This document shows positions 8,966 through 18,220 of a stretch of 64,000 bases of DNA, one piece after another; position 1 is the stretch's first letter; each line of letters opens with the position of its first letter. This DNA is from Kluyvera ascorbata_C (GTDB lineage Bacteria; Pseudomonadota; Gammaproteobacteria; Enterobacterales; Enterobacteriaceae). The notes beneath the pieces were generated by a model that was given only the letters and a program-made list of their open reading frames with translations, was not told the DNA's origin and did not search any database. The stretch lies in NCBI RefSeq assembly GCF_044197065.1, contig NZ_JBIQOI010000009.1, forward strand, positions 1 through 64,000. The letters are read 5' to 3'. The translations under genes and the position numbers were made by a program.

Positions 8966-10228
8966 ATGCTTCAGTTTATTATTTACGATGTGCTAGGAAC
9001 ACCGGCAATTCTGGTTGGGTTATTTTCGCTGGCCGGCCTTTTGTTGCAAAAAAAATCAGTGTCAGACGTTATTTCTGGCACACTCAAAACCATAATGGGT
9101 TTTATTATCTTAACGGCTGGCGCTGGCATTGTCGCCTATACTTTAACCATCTTTAGCCAGCTTTTTGAACATTCGTTTCATATTCAGGGCGTCGTTCCGA
9201 ATACCGATGCTATGGCGGCACTGGCGCAGAAAAATTATGGTACGGCAACCGCCATGATTATGGTTTTCGGGATGCTTATCAATATCGTCCTTGCCCGTTT
9301 AACGCCATTAAAATACATTTTCCTGACGGGACATCACACCCTCTACATGGCCGCCATGCTGGCCGTGATTTTATCTGTAGGCGGGTTATCAGGATTCTGG
9401 GTTGTGGCTATCGGCGCAGTCATTCTGGGGGCGATGATGGTTATTTCACCAGCCATTTTGCAACCATTTACTCGCAAAATTACGCACACTGACGATCTTG
9501 CCCTGGGGCATTTTGGCTCCACCGGATATTTAGTTTCCGCACTGGTTGGCAAAGTGGTCGGTAAGGGAAGCCCCTCCATTGAAGAGGTTAAGGTGCCCCA
9601 GTCCCTGAACTTTCTTCGCGACTCCTCGGTATGCATCTCGCTCATCATGATGATGCTTTTCCTGGTGTTAGTGAGCGTGGCGGGTAAACCCTTTGTCGAG
9701 ACAACGCTGAGCTCAGGCCAGAACTACATCATCTTCGCCATTATTCAGTCTCTCACCTTCGCTGCGGGCGTTTATATCATCCTGGCAGGCGTGCGTATGG
9801 TGATTGCCGAGATTGTCCCGGCATTTAAAGGGATTGCGGATAAATTAGTGAAAGACGCAAAACCGGCTCTCGACTGCCCCACCGTCTTCCCGTTTGCGCC
9901 TAATGCCGTCATCGTCGGGTTTCTTTCAAGCTTTGTTGCAGGCCTGGTCAGTATGTTCATCTGCCCGCTGTTCGGTTTAAGCGTCATCGTACCGGGGCTA
10001 GCGCCACACTTCTTCTGCGGGGCAACGGCTGGGGTTTACGGCAACATTACCGGTGGACGTCGCGGCGCCGTTGTCGGGGCGTTTGCCCATGGTCTACTGA
10101 TTTCATTCCTCCCCGCCATCCTTTTGCCAATGATGGGTGATATGGGGTTGGATGCCACCACGTTTGGCGACGCGGATTTCGGCGTAGTAGGTATCATTCT
10201 GGGCCACATTATGGCCATTTTTAACTAA
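8966..10228 (+). CDS. PTS IIC permease, ascorbate (UlaA/SgaT) type
   Basis: This 420-residue membrane protein resembles the ascorbate-specific IIC protein UlaA. The shared pattern includes KSVSDVISGTLKTIMGFI near residue 29, LTGHHTLYMAA near 116 and FAPNAVIVGF near 310. About eleven hydrophobic segments are visible. Start: the ATG at 8966 has GTGGAG nine bases upstream; the in-frame GTG at 8954 lies inside that ribosome binding site. It is followed, after 217 bases, by fructose-type IIA, IIB and IIC genes. That is not the normal UlaA partnership (UlaB/UlaC), so the true IIA/IIB partner and the substrate are unknown. Confidence 0.85.
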   Translation: MLQFIIYDVLGTPAILVGLFSLAGLLLQKKSVSDVISGTLKTIMGFIILTAGAGIVAYTLTIFSQLFEHSFHIQGVVPNTDAMAALAQKNYGTATAMIMVFGMLINIVLARLTPLKYIFLTGHHTLYMAAMLAVILSVGGLSGFWVVAIGAVILGAMMVISPAILQPFTRKITHTDDLALGHFGSTGYLVSALVGKVVGKGSPSIEEVKVPQSLNFLRDSSVCISLIMMMLFLVLVSVAGKPFVETTLSSGQNYIIFAIIQSLTFAAGVYIILAGVRMVIAEIVPAFKGIADKLVKDAKPALDCPTVFPFAPNAVIVGFLSSFVAGLVSMFICPLFGLSVIVPGLAPHFFCGATAGVYGNITGGRRGAVVGAFAHGLLISFLPAILLPMMGDMGLDATTFGDADFGVVGIILGHIMAIFN

Positions 10229-10445
10229 CTATTTTTATCTCGGTGGTGGTTTATGGGTGCTAAATAGAAAAATGCCTCAATATGTGCGAAAAGCACCTTT
10301 ACCATTACCTGACTGATACGCGTTATTTTAATCTCTAAAATGTAGTTTATTTGATTTTCCAAAATCTAATAACAGAGAAATTACGCCATGCCCGAGGTGT
10401 GTATTCTGTTATGCAAATTTCATGCTCTGATAATGAAGGTAATTT
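10229..10445. other. Spacer between IIC(ula) and IIA genes
   Basis: An AT-rich 217-base gap with GGTGCT and AGCACC arms about 30 bases apart (10255-10295), which could form a weak hairpin or processing site. A separate promoter for the IIA-IIB-IIC genes is possible, but I see no strong box. Confidence 0.4.
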
Positions 10446-10916
10446 ATGGACATCTCAACTGTACTTAATGTTAAAAATATCAAATTAAATATGACGGCAA
10501 AAACCAAAGAAGAAGCCGTTGAAGAATTAACGGACTTGTTGGTTCAGGATGGTGCCATTACTCATAAGGATGATTTTCTTCGTGACGTCTGGCTTCGCGA
10601 AGCACAGGGCTCCACTGGGTTTGAAAACCATATTGCGATCCCGCATGGCAAATCCTCGGGCGTAGCCCACACCGCCCTGGCTATTGGCCGTACTCAACAT
10701 GGGATCCCTTGGGAAACCATGGATGACAGCGACGTTCGCTGCGTGATTTTATTTGCGGTAACCCTGGTGGATCAAAACGCCACCCATATCCGCTTACTCT
10801 CTCAGGTTTCAGGCTCACTGGCGGACGAGGATATCGTCGCGCAATTGCTGAAGGTGAACGACCCTCAAAAAGTTATTGATATTTTCAATGCGGAAGCTGA
10901 AGGCATTGACGCTTAA
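10446..10916 (+). CDS. PTS IIA protein, fructose/mannitol type
   Basis: This 156-residue soluble phosphocarrier accepts phosphate from HPr and passes it to IIB. His67 in the motif NHIAIPHGKS is the expected phosphorylation site of the PTS_EIIA_2 family. The length fits a single-domain IIA. A TAATGAAGGTAATTT leader supplies the ribosome binding site. It is followed 70 bases later by the IIB gene, so the two are probably co-transcribed. Confidence 0.92.
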   Translation: MDISTVLNVKNIKLNMTAKTKEEAVEELTDLLVQDGAITHKDDFLRDVWLREAQGSTGFENHIAIPHGKSSGVAHTALAIGRTQHGIPWETMDDSDVRCVILFAVTLVDQNATHIRLLSQVSGSLADEDIVAQLLKVNDPQKVIDIFNAEAEGIDA

Positions 10917-10986
10917 TTACCGTTAGTCATTACCATTGCCGCTTTACGGCAAATTTGTCGTTATTTAAACACTATGGAGAAGAGCC

Positions 10987-11298
10987 ATGAATATTGTTGG
11001 GGTTACTGCCTGCACCGTCGGTATTGCACATACCTATATTGCTCAGAAGAAAATTGAAATTGCCGCTAAAAAAGCGGGGCATAATGTCAAAATTGAAACG
11101 CAGGGTACTATTGGCATCGAAAATGCGTTAACTGATGCTGAGATTGCGCAAGCCGATATTGTTCTGTTAGCGGCCGATGTGAAAGTGTCGGGAGAAGAAC
11201 GCTTCGCTGGCAAAAGAGTCGTTAAAGTCGCCACAGAAACGGCGGTGAAATCACCAAACAAACTTATCGAAAAGCTCAGTGAAATAGTGAATTCATAA
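10987..11298 (+). CDS. PTS IIB protein, fructose type
   Basis: This 103-residue IIB domain transfers phosphate from IIA to the incoming sugar. Cys9 in VTACTVGIAHTYIAQ is the phosphorylated residue. The more common fructose IIB motif is TACPTGIAHT, so the two residues after Cys are changed (PT to TV), as in some Frw/Fry-type paralogues. GGAGAAGAGCC precedes the ATG. It sits 43 bases before the fructose-type IIC gene. Confidence 0.92.
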   Translation: MNIVGVTACTVGIAHTYIAQKKIEIAAKKAGHNVKIETQGTIGIENALTDAEIAQADIVLLAADVKVSGEERFAGKRVVKVATETAVKSPNKLIEKLSEIVNS

Positions 11299-11341
11299 TA
11301 TTTCATCTTTGCTCATCCAATATCAATAAAGGGTGTGATTT

Positions 11342-12448
11342 ATGAATATCAAAGAAATCTGGAAAGCTGCGAACCCGAAAGGTCACCTGCTTACCGCAAT
11401 CTCGTACCTGATCCCCATTGTCTGTGGTGCCGGCTTTATTATTGCCATCGGTATGGCGCTTGGTGGTACGGTTCAGGATACGTTAGTCCCAGGCCATTTT
11501 GATTTATGGCAGGTTCTGGCAACGCTGGGCGCAAAAGCGCTGGGGCTGCTGCCTGTCGTTATTGCTATCGGTATTTCCGGCTCTATCGCCGGCAAACCCG
11601 GCATTGCGCCTGGTTTTGTCGTCGGCCTGGCAGCAAATGCGATTAGCGCGGGCTTCATCGGCGGTATGATTGGCGGTTACATTTCGGGGTATATTGCGCT
11701 CGCCATCATTAAAAACGTGAAGGTTCCGGCCTGGGCCCGCGGTTTAATGCCGACCTTAATCGTTCCCTTTTTCGCATCTATTATCAGTTGCCTGATCATG
11801 GTGTATATCATCGGTACGCCGATTGGTATTTTCACCGATGCATTAACGTCTTTCCTCAGAAGCATGGGCACATCATCTAATTTAATTTTAGGTGCGGTTA
11901 TTGGTGCATTATGTATCGTGGATTTCGGCGGACCGCTCAATAAAACGTGCTTCGCCTTCGTTTTGACGCTTCAGGCACAGGGAATTAATGAGCCCATTAC
12001 GGCGCTTCAGTTAGTCAATACCGCAACGCCAATCGGTTTTGGCCTTGCTTATTTCATTGCCAAACTGCTACGTAAAAATATCTATAATGACGAAGAGATC
12101 GAAACGTTAAAATCAGCGGTACCGATGGGCGTCGTGAATATTGTAGAAGGTTCCATCCCTATCGTCATGAACGATATTGTTCGCGGTATTGCTGCTGCCG
12201 CAATCGGCGGGGCCTGTGGTGGTGCAGTCACCATGGTATATGGCGCTGATGCAACGGTACCTTTCGGTGGGGTATTGATGATTCCAACCATGTCACATCC
12301 GATGGCGGGTGTGATGGCATTGCTCGTGAATATCCTGGTAACGGGGACGATTTATGCCGCTATTAAGAAAGATGTCCCTCGCGAGGTTATTGCAAATAAC
12401 GATTGTGAAGAAGAGGATATCGATTTGGATGATATAAAAATAAGTTAA
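11342..12448 (+). CDS. PTS IIC permease, fructose type
   Basis: This 368-residue fructose-family membrane IIC has hydrophobic segments throughout and the motifs KPGIAPGFVVGL near residue 80, DFGGPLNKTCFAF near 194 and PFGGVLMIPTMSHPMAG near 308. These are typical of FrwC/FryC/FruA IIC domains. There is no fused IIB or IIA domain; those are supplied by the two preceding genes. The substrate cannot be read from sequence, and no kinase or aldolase gene accompanies the cluster. AAAGGGTGTG is the ribosome binding site. It ends at a strong hairpin facing htpG. Confidence 0.9.
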   Translation: MNIKEIWKAANPKGHLLTAISYLIPIVCGAGFIIAIGMALGGTVQDTLVPGHFDLWQVLATLGAKALGLLPVVIAIGISGSIAGKPGIAPGFVVGLAANAISAGFIGGMIGGYISGYIALAIIKNVKVPAWARGLMPTLIVPFFASIISCLIMVYIIGTPIGIFTDALTSFLRSMGTSSNLILGAVIGALCIVDFGGPLNKTCFAFVLTLQAQGINEPITALQLVNTATPIGFGLAYFIAKLLRKNIYNDEEIETLKSAVPMGVVNIVEGSIPIVMNDIVRGIAAAAIGGACGGAVTMVYGADATVPFGGVLMIPTMSHPMAGVMALLVNILVTGTIYAAIKKDVPREVIANNDCEEEDIDLDDIKIS

Positions 12449-12464
12449 CTCTAGCGGTAATAGC

Positions 12465-12502
12465 CCCGCCCACAGCCAAGGCTAACCTCAACTGTGGGCG
12501 GG
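12465..12502. terminator. Hairpin between PTS cluster and htpG
   Basis: The 11-base arms CCCGCCCACAG and CTGTGGGCGGG flank a 16-base loop between the converging IIC and htpG genes. It probably terminates or stabilises transcripts from both sides. No long T-tract is present on either strand. Confidence 0.7.
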
Positions 12503-12512
12503 AGCACCAAAC

Positions 12513-14387
12513 TTATGACACCAGCAGCTGGTTCATGCGGCGGATAAACTGGTTAGGATCTTCCAGCGTACCACGCTCAGCGAACAGCGCCTGGTCAAGC
12601 AGCAGCTCAACCCATTCTTTAAACTGCCCTTCATCCTGGGTATCCGCGGTGCGTTTCACCAGCACGTGATCCGGGTTGAGTTCAAAGATGTATTTCACTT
12701 CCGGCGCGGCCTGGCCTGCAGCAGCGAACAGTTTCGCCATCTGGGTGCTCATTTCATCCGCGTCGGTGGTGACGATAGCCGGGGTGTCGGTCAGACGGTG
12801 AGTTAGACGCACTTCTTTCACGCGATCGCCCAACAGGGTTTTTACGCGCTCAATGAACGGCGTCAGCGCTTTTTCCGCTTCTTTTGCGCTCTCGTCCACT
12901 TCATCCGCCAGCTTGTCGATAGACTCGTCGGCTTTGGCAACGGACTGGAATGGCTTGCCGTCGAACTCGGTCAGGTAGTTCATCATCCACTCATCGATGC
13001 GGTCAGAAAGCAGCAGCACTTCGATGCCTTTCTTACGCAGCAGTTCCAGGTGTGGGCTGCTCTTCGCCGCGGCATAGCTGTCGGCGGTGATGTAGTAGAT
13101 TTTCTCCTGCCCTTCCTTCATGCGGGACACGTAGTCGGCCAGCGACACGGTCTGCTCGGAAGAGTCAGTGTGAGTCGACGCAAAGCGCAGCAGCTTAGCA
13201 ATCGCTTCCTGGTTGCCGTTATCTTCCGCCGGGCCTTCTTTCAGCACCAGGCCGAACTGTTTCCAGAAGGTCTGGTATTTCTCAGCATCGTCTTTCGCCA
13301 GCTTATCCAGCATCTGCAGCACACGCTTGGTCAGGGCATTACGCAGGTTACGGGTGACGGTGCTGTCCTGCAGAATTTCGCGGGAGACGTTCAGCGGCAG
13401 ATCGTTGGAATCTATCAGACCACGCACGAAGCGCAGGTAGTTCGGCATGAACTGCTCGGCGTCGTCCATGATGAAGACGCGCTGCACGTACAGCTTCAGG
13501 CCGTGCTTATGGTCACGGTTCCACATATCCCACGGCGCCTGCGACGGGATGTACAGCAGGCTGGTGTACTCCTGCTTACCTTCTACACGGTTGTGGCTCC
13601 AGGTCAGCGGGTCAGTGAAGTCGTGGGCGATATGCTTGTAGAACGCTTTGTATTCGTCGTCGTTCAGCTCGGCTTTGTTACGCGTCCACAGCGCCTGCGC
13701 CTTGTTGATCTTCTCCCAGGAAACCACGGTCTCGCCGTCTTTCTCTTCCTGTTTTTCGATCTCTACCGGCAGCGCGATATGGTCGGAGTATTTGCTGATA
13801 ACGGAACGTACGCGCCAGTCGTCGAGGAACTCGCTTTCGTCTTCACGCAGGTGCAGCGTAATTTCGGTACCGCGGTCTTCTTTGGTGATGTCCGCTACGG
13901 TGTATTCACCTTCACCAGCAGATTCCCAGAACACGCCGTTTTCCGGCTTGTCTCCTGCCGCACGGGTGCGCACGGTGACTTTGTCGGCAACGATAAACGC
14001 AGAGTAGAAGCCGACGCCGAACTGACCGATAAGCTGGCTGTCTTTCGCCTGGTCAGAGCCCATCGACTCCAGGAACGCTTTGGTGCCGGATTTAGCGATA
14101 GTCCCCAGGTGGTCAATCACTTCGTCGCGGTTCATACCCACGCCGTTATCGGCAATGGTCAACGTACGCTTATCTTTATCGAAGGAGACGCGTACGCGCA
14201 GTTCGCCGTCACCCTCATACAGATCCGGGTTGGACAGCGCGCGGAAACGCAGCTTGTCGGCGGCATCTGAAGCGTTAGAGATAAGCTCACGCAGGAAGAT
14301 TTCTTTATTGGAATACAGAGAATGGATCATCAGATGCAGAAGCTGTTTAACTTCTGACTGGAAGCCACGTGTTTCTTGTCCTTTCAT
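12513..14387 (-). CDS. htpG: Molecular chaperone HtpG (Hsp90)
   Basis: HtpG is the bacterial Hsp90 chaperone, an ATP-dependent cytoplasmic dimer that remodels client proteins. The start MKGQETRGFQSEVKQ gives 624 residues, as in E. coli; an upstream in-frame codon (MRYFA) is not favoured. The N-terminal GHKL ATPase shows ELISNASDAADKLR near residue 30, DNGVGM near 80 and GQFGVGFYSAF near 120. A sigma-32 promoter lies upstream. Confidence 0.98.
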   Translation of the reverse strand: MKGQETRGFQSEVKQLLHLMIHSLYSNKEIFLRELISNASDAADKLRFRALSNPDLYEGDGELRVRVSFDKDKRTLTIADNGVGMNRDEVIDHLGTIAKSGTKAFLESMGSDQAKDSQLIGQFGVGFYSAFIVADKVTVRTRAAGDKPENGVFWESAGEGEYTVADITKEDRGTEITLHLREDESEFLDDWRVRSVISKYSDHIALPVEIEKQEEKDGETVVSWEKINKAQALWTRNKAELNDDEYKAFYKHIAHDFTDPLTWSHNRVEGKQEYTSLLYIPSQAPWDMWNRDHKHGLKLYVQRVFIMDDAEQFMPNYLRFVRGLIDSNDLPLNVSREILQDSTVTRNLRNALTKRVLQMLDKLAKDDAEKYQTFWKQFGLVLKEGPAEDNGNQEAIAKLLRFASTHTDSSEQTVSLADYVSRMKEGQEKIYYITADSYAAAKSSPHLELLRKKGIEVLLLSDRIDEWMMNYLTEFDGKPFQSVAKADESIDKLADEVDESAKEAEKALTPFIERVKTLLGDRVKEVRLTHRLTDTPAIVTTDADEMSTQMAKLFAAAGQAAPEVKYIFELNPDHVLVKRTADTQDEGQFKEWVELLLDQALFAERGTLEDPNQFIRRMNQLLVS

Positions 14388-14436
14388 TGCAAAATACCTC
14401 AATGCTGATTACAAGGTAAAAAAAGCGATGAGAGGA

Positions 14437-14465
14437 AAATGGGGATGGGTGTAGCGGATTTCAAG
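14437..14465 (-). promoter_or_regulatory. Heat-shock (sigma-32) promoter of htpG
   Basis: On the minus strand, CTTGAA (14465-14460) and CCCCATTT (14444-14437) are separated by 15 bases. This matches the sigma-32 consensus CTTGAA-N13-15-CCCCATNT. It lies about 50 bases before the htpG start codon, as in E. coli. Confidence 0.85.
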
Positions 14466-14494
14466 CGAGAGCAGAAAATCCTGCTCTCGATTGA

Positions 14495-15100
14495 TTAAAA
14501 ACGAATCTTATGGCGACCGGCCAGCGAGTGTGACAGCGTAGTGCCGTCGACCATTTCCAGCTCACCGCCTACCGGCACGCCGTGGGCGATACGGCTAGCT
14601 TCTACGCCATATTGCGCGCAAAGTTCGGCGATATAGTTGGCCGTGGCTTCCCCTTCCACCGTTGGGTTGGTGGCGAGAATAATTTCCGTCAGCTGCTCCG
14701 TTTCCAGACGCTGCTCAAGGCGGTCAAGTCCGATATCGTCCGGGCCGATACCGTCTAACGGCGACAGGTGGCCCATCAGCACGAAGTAGCGGCCGGAGAA
14801 CTGCCCGGTCTGCTCAATGGCGTAGATGTCCGCAGGACTCTCCACCACGCAGATTTGGCCGTTTTCCTGGCGACGCGGGTTCGAGCAGATGTTGCACACT
14901 TCCTGCTCGGTGAAGGTGCGGCAATCGGCACAGTGGCCGATTTCCGACATCGCGCGGGTTAAGGCCTGCGCCAGACGCATCCCGCCGCTGCGGTCACGCT
15001 GCAGCAGGGTAAACGCCATGCGCTGCGCCGACTTCGGGCCAACGCCCGGCAGACAGCGCAGCGCTTCCATCAGCTGAGTTAACAGCGGACTGGTTTGCAT
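14495..15100 (-). CDS. recR: Recombination protein RecR
   Basis: RecR works with RecF and RecO to load RecA on gapped DNA. It is 201 residues, as in E. coli. It shows an N-terminal helix-hairpin-helix (LPGVGPKSAQRMAF), a C4 zinc finger (CADC-CNIC, residues 57-72) and a Toprim domain starting at VVESPADIYAIEQT. Its ATG overlaps the ybaB stop region at 15100, so the two are translationally coupled. Confidence 0.97.
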   Translation of the reverse strand: MQTSPLLTQLMEALRCLPGVGPKSAQRMAFTLLQRDRSGGMRLAQALTRAMSEIGHCADCRTFTEQEVCNICSNPRRQENGQICVVESPADIYAIEQTGQFSGRYFVLMGHLSPLDGIGPDDIGLDRLEQRLETEQLTEIILATNPTVEGEATANYIAELCAQYGVEASRIAHGVPVGGELEMVDGTTLSHSLAGRHKIRF

Positions 15101-15432
15101 CAGAACGGCATCTTGAAGCCTGGTGGCAGCTGCATACCGGAGGATACAGAGGCCATTTTCTCTTTCTGAGTTTCATCAATGCGACGTGCCGCATCGTTGA
15201 ACGCCGCAGCGACCAGATCTTCCAGCATGTCTTTGTCGTCTTCCAGCAGGCTTGGATCGATTTCCACGCGACGGCAGTTGTGCGCGCCGTTGATGGTCAC
15301 TTTAACCAGACCTGCGCCAGATTCGCCGGTTACTTCCAGCTGGGCGATTTCTTCCTGCATTTTCTGCATTTTGTCTTGCATCTGCTGGGCCTGTTTCATC
15401 AGGTTACCCAGACCGCCTTTACCACCAAACAT
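15100..15432 (-). CDS. ybaB: Nucleoid-associated protein YbaB/EbfC
   Basis: YbaB is a small homodimeric DNA-binding protein. The 110 residues match E. coli YbaB with one extra Gly near the N-terminus (MFGGKGG). The N-terminal coiled-coil (KQAQQMQDKMQKMQEEIAQL) and the C-terminal PPGFKMPF are diagnostic. It lies in the dnaX-ybaB-recR operon order. Confidence 0.97.
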   Translation of the reverse strand: MFGGKGGLGNLMKQAQQMQDKMQKMQEEIAQLEVTGESGAGLVKVTINGAHNCRRVEIDPSLLEDDKDMLEDLVAAAFNDAARRIDETQKEKMASVSSGMQLPPGFKMPF

Positions 15433-15489
15433 AGGCTTCTCTCTCAGTAGGTCACGTTAAACAATAACGACCGTAAGCAGCGCTTGCGG

Positions 15490-17427
15490 TCAAATGGGGC
15501 GGATGCTCTCTTCATCCAGGTCCGCGTCGAAGAATCGGCGCAGCGTCTGAATGTTATTATCCGCGATAATCGACTCGCGCGCCTGCGCGAGCTTCTCTTC
15601 ATAGATGGCCTGTCGCCACTCCAGCGGCGTACGCACCGCCGGATTATCATCTTCCACGATGGTCAATTCAACAGGCGCGCCGTATAAAGTGCTCAACGCT
15701 TCGGTCAGCTTTTGCTTCGCGCCGGGCGAATTGAGATGCCGCTGCGTTGGGCGCAGATGCAGGCATACGGCGTTACCGTCCTGCTCTTTCCACGCGTTGA
15801 GCGCCACCTGCTCGACGAGCTTCGGTAACGCCATCTGGCTCACCTCTGCCGCCCACGGGTCACGTTCTAAAGATTCCGCCGCCAGCTTGGCCGCCAGTTC
15901 TGGCGTTTTCTCATGCTCCAGCGCTTTCTTCAGCGCTTTCGGCGTGGCGATTTCTTCTTTTTTGACTTCTTCAGCAGGCGTGGTCGCTTTCCAGCGGTAA
16001 GCCTCTTTTTTCGCTGCCGGCTTGGTTAACGCCGACGGTTCCGGACGCGCCTGAACGCGTTCGGTGACCGAGGCCAGTCTTTCCAGCGCAGCACTGTTCA
16101 CCGGCCGCGCGCGGGAAGCGGCTGCCGGTTCACTCTTTTTTGGGGTGTTTACTCCCGGATTGCTCTGCTGCAATTGACGACGCGCGGCCAGCACCTGATT
16201 GGTGGAGTCCGGTAACGGTGCCGCAGGCGGCGGGGTCATTGGTGCCGATGCGGGCATCGGTTGCTGTTGCTGCGGTGGCATCATTGGCGCATTAGCCGGT
16301 GCATACGTCTGCTGGGGCCTTTCCGGCTCCGGCAGCGGTGCATTCGGATGGAACGCCAGCGCGCGCAGCAGCGTCATTTCAATGCCCATGCGACGATCCG
16401 GCGCATACGGCAGCTCTTTGCGGCCAATCAACATCGTCTGATAGTACAGCTGAACGTCGGTTGGCGGCACGGTACGCGCAAGGTTACGCATCCGCTGTTC
16501 AACAGCGGCCATATCGCTGCCAAGCGCCGCAGGCGACAGCTGCACCATCGCAATACGGTGCAGCAGGCTTTGCATCTCAATCAGCAACGCTTCCCAGTCA
16601 ACGCCGCGCAGCGCAGCATCGTTGACCAGTTCCATCGTCCGCTCGCCGTTGGCCGCCACCAGCGCTTCAATCAGCGACAGCGCCTGATCGTCGTCCAACG
16701 TGCCGAGCATCTCGCTGACCGACGCCGTGGTAAGCTGGCCTTCACCGCTGGCAATCGCCTGATCGGTAAGGCTTAATGCGTCACGCAGGCTACCGTCCGC
16801 CGCGCGCGCCAGCAGTTGCAGAGCGCGTGGCTCATGGGCGATATGTTCTTCATCAAGGATATGCTCAAGCTGATGGCGAATTTGTTCAACGTCCAGCGCC
16901 TTCAGGTGGAACTGCAGGCAACGAGACAAAATGGTGACCGGCAGCTTTTGCGGATCGGTGGTCGCCAGCAGGAATTTGACGTGCGCAGGCGGCTCCTCCA
17001 GCGTTTTTAACAAGGCGTTAAAGCTGTGACGGGAGAGCATGTGCACTTCGTCGATAAGATAGACCTTAAAGCGGCCGCGGGCGGGCGCGTACTGGACGTT
17101 ATCCAGCAGGTCACGGGTATCTTCGACTTTGGTTCGCGAGGCGGCATCGATCTCAATCAGATCGACAAAACGCCCCTGCTCGATTTCACGGCAGTTATCA
17201 CACACGCCGCACGGCGTAGCGGTAATGCCGGTTTCGCAGTTAAGCCCCTTCGCCAGCAAACGGGCGATAGAGGTTTTCCCCACCCCACGGGTGCCGGAAA
17301 AAAGGTATGCGTGATGAATGCGCCCTAACGATAAGCCGTTCGCCAGTGCGGTCAGCACATGTTCCTGGCCGACGACGTCAGCAAAGGTTTGTGGGCGCCA
17401 TTTTCGGGCTAAGACCTGATAACTCAT
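15490..17427 (-). CDS. dnaX: DNA polymerase III subunit tau
   Basis: DnaX tau is the clamp-loader ATPase that also binds the polymerase core and DnaB. The full-length product is 645 residues (643 in E. coli). The Walker A motif GTRGVGKTS lies near residue 45. Zinc-binding cysteines are in CETGITATPCGVCDNC, and the clamp-loader SRC motif is in ILSRCLQFHLK. A Pro/Gln-rich linker (residues about 360-430) precedes the tau-specific C-terminus. A programmed frameshift site at 16135-16141 yields the shorter gamma form. Confidence 0.98.
   Translation of the reverse strand: MSYQVLARKWRPQTFADVVGQEHVLTALANGLSLGRIHHAYLFSGTRGVGKTSIARLLAKGLNCETGITATPCGVCDNCREIEQGRFVDLIEIDAASRTKVEDTRDLLDNVQYAPARGRFKVYLIDEVHMLSRHSFNALLKTLEEPPAHVKFLLATTDPQKLPVTILSRCLQFHLKALDVEQIRHQLEHILDEEHIAHEPRALQLLARAADGSLRDALSLTDQAIASGEGQLTTASVSEMLGTLDDDQALSLIEALVAANGERTMELVNDAALRGVDWEALLIEMQSLLHRIAMVQLSPAALGSDMAAVEQRMRNLARTVPPTDVQLYYQTMLIGRKELPYAPDRRMGIEMTLLRALAFHPNAPLPEPERPQQTYAPANAPMMPPQQQQPMPASAPMTPPPAAPLPDSTNQVLAARRQLQQSNPGVNTPKKSEPAAASRARPVNSAALERLASVTERVQARPEPSALTKPAAKKEAYRWKATTPAEEVKKEEIATPKALKKALEHEKTPELAAKLAAESLERDPWAAEVSQMALPKLVEQVALNAWKEQDGNAVCLHLRPTQRHLNSPGAKQKLTEALSTLYGAPVELTIVEDDNPAVRTPLEWRQAIYEEKLAQARESIIADNNIQTLRRFFDADLDEESIRPI
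16130..17427 (-). other. dnaX: dnaX gamma product by programmed -1 frameshift
   Basis: On the minus strand the heptamer A AAA AAG lies at 16141-16135 in the correct phase, with AAG as codon 431. After a -1 slip the next codons are GAG and TGA (16132-16130), which gives a gamma protein of 432 residues. A GGGAG Shine-Dalgarno-like stimulator lies just upstream, and GC-rich sequence able to form a stem (CCGGCAGCCG...CGCGGCCGG) follows. All three elements match the known E. coli dnaX signal. Confidence 0.88.
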
Positions 17428-17519
17428 TGGCAGGCTCTGAAACGCTGGAAGGTGGATTCACGAGGGAGTAATGCTATCACAGCCCCGCCGGGCAGGCGAG
17501 GCCATGTATCGGGAAATGC

Positions 17520-18071
17520 TTAGTGACCCGGGAAATTCACCAGGCTGTAGCTGGTGATACCCTGTTTTTCCAGGCGCTGTTCGCCGCCCAGATCGAACAG
17601 GTTGATGATGAAGGCCGCGTCGTGCACTTCGCCACCCAGACGACGAATCAGTTTAACCGTCGCTTCGATAGTCCCGCCGGTTGCCAGCAGATCGTCGACC
17701 ACCAGCACTTTATCACCAGCCTTGATCGCATCAACGTGGATTTCCAGCTGATCGGTGCCGTACTCCAGCTCGTAGCTTTCGGCGATCGTTTCACGCGGCA
17801 GCTTGCGCGGTTTACGCACCGGGACAAAACCTACGCCCATGGCCAGCGCGACCGGCGCGCCAAACAGGAAACCACGCGCTTCGGTACCCACGACTTTGGT
17901 GATACCGGCGTCTTTGTACTTCTCGACCAGCAGTTCAATGCTGAGCGCGTAGGCTTTCGGGTCTTCCAGTAAGCTGGTGACATCGCGGAAAAGAATACCA
18001 GGTTTTGGATAGTCCTGGATGCTCTGGATGCTGTTCTTCAGATATTCAAGCTGCTGTGCAGTTGCGGTCAT
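17520..18071 (-). CDS. apt: Adenine phosphoribosyltransferase
   Basis: Apt makes AMP from adenine and PRPP in purine salvage. The start at MTATAQQLEYLKN gives 183 residues, as in E. coli; an upstream in-frame ATG would add an unlikely 14 residues. The PRPP-binding loop VLVVDDLLATGGTIEAT is near residue 120. It is transcribed ahead of dnaX in the same direction. Confidence 0.97.
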   Translation of the reverse strand: MTATAQQLEYLKNSIQSIQDYPKPGILFRDVTSLLEDPKAYALSIELLVEKYKDAGITKVVGTEARGFLFGAPVALAMGVGFVPVRKPRKLPRETIAESYELEYGTDQLEIHVDAIKAGDKVLVVDDLLATGGTIEATVKLIRRLGGEVHDAAFIINLFDLGGEQRLEKQGITSYSLVNFPGH

Positions 18072-18220
18072 AGGTTTGTGCCTAATTGAAACGGTGTTAC
18101 TCAAGGCGAGCAAAACGGGCTAAAAGTCACAATTGGTTAACTTTTAACCGGGCGCGCCTGTGCTCGAAAACGCCAGAATTTACTGGCTCATTCGTAGAAT
18201 TGCAACACCATAAATGCGGT

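Noticed and set aside
13050..14270. 406-codon ORF opposite htpG
   Set aside because: Antisense of a highly conserved gene with strong codon bias; no ribosome binding site and no known family.
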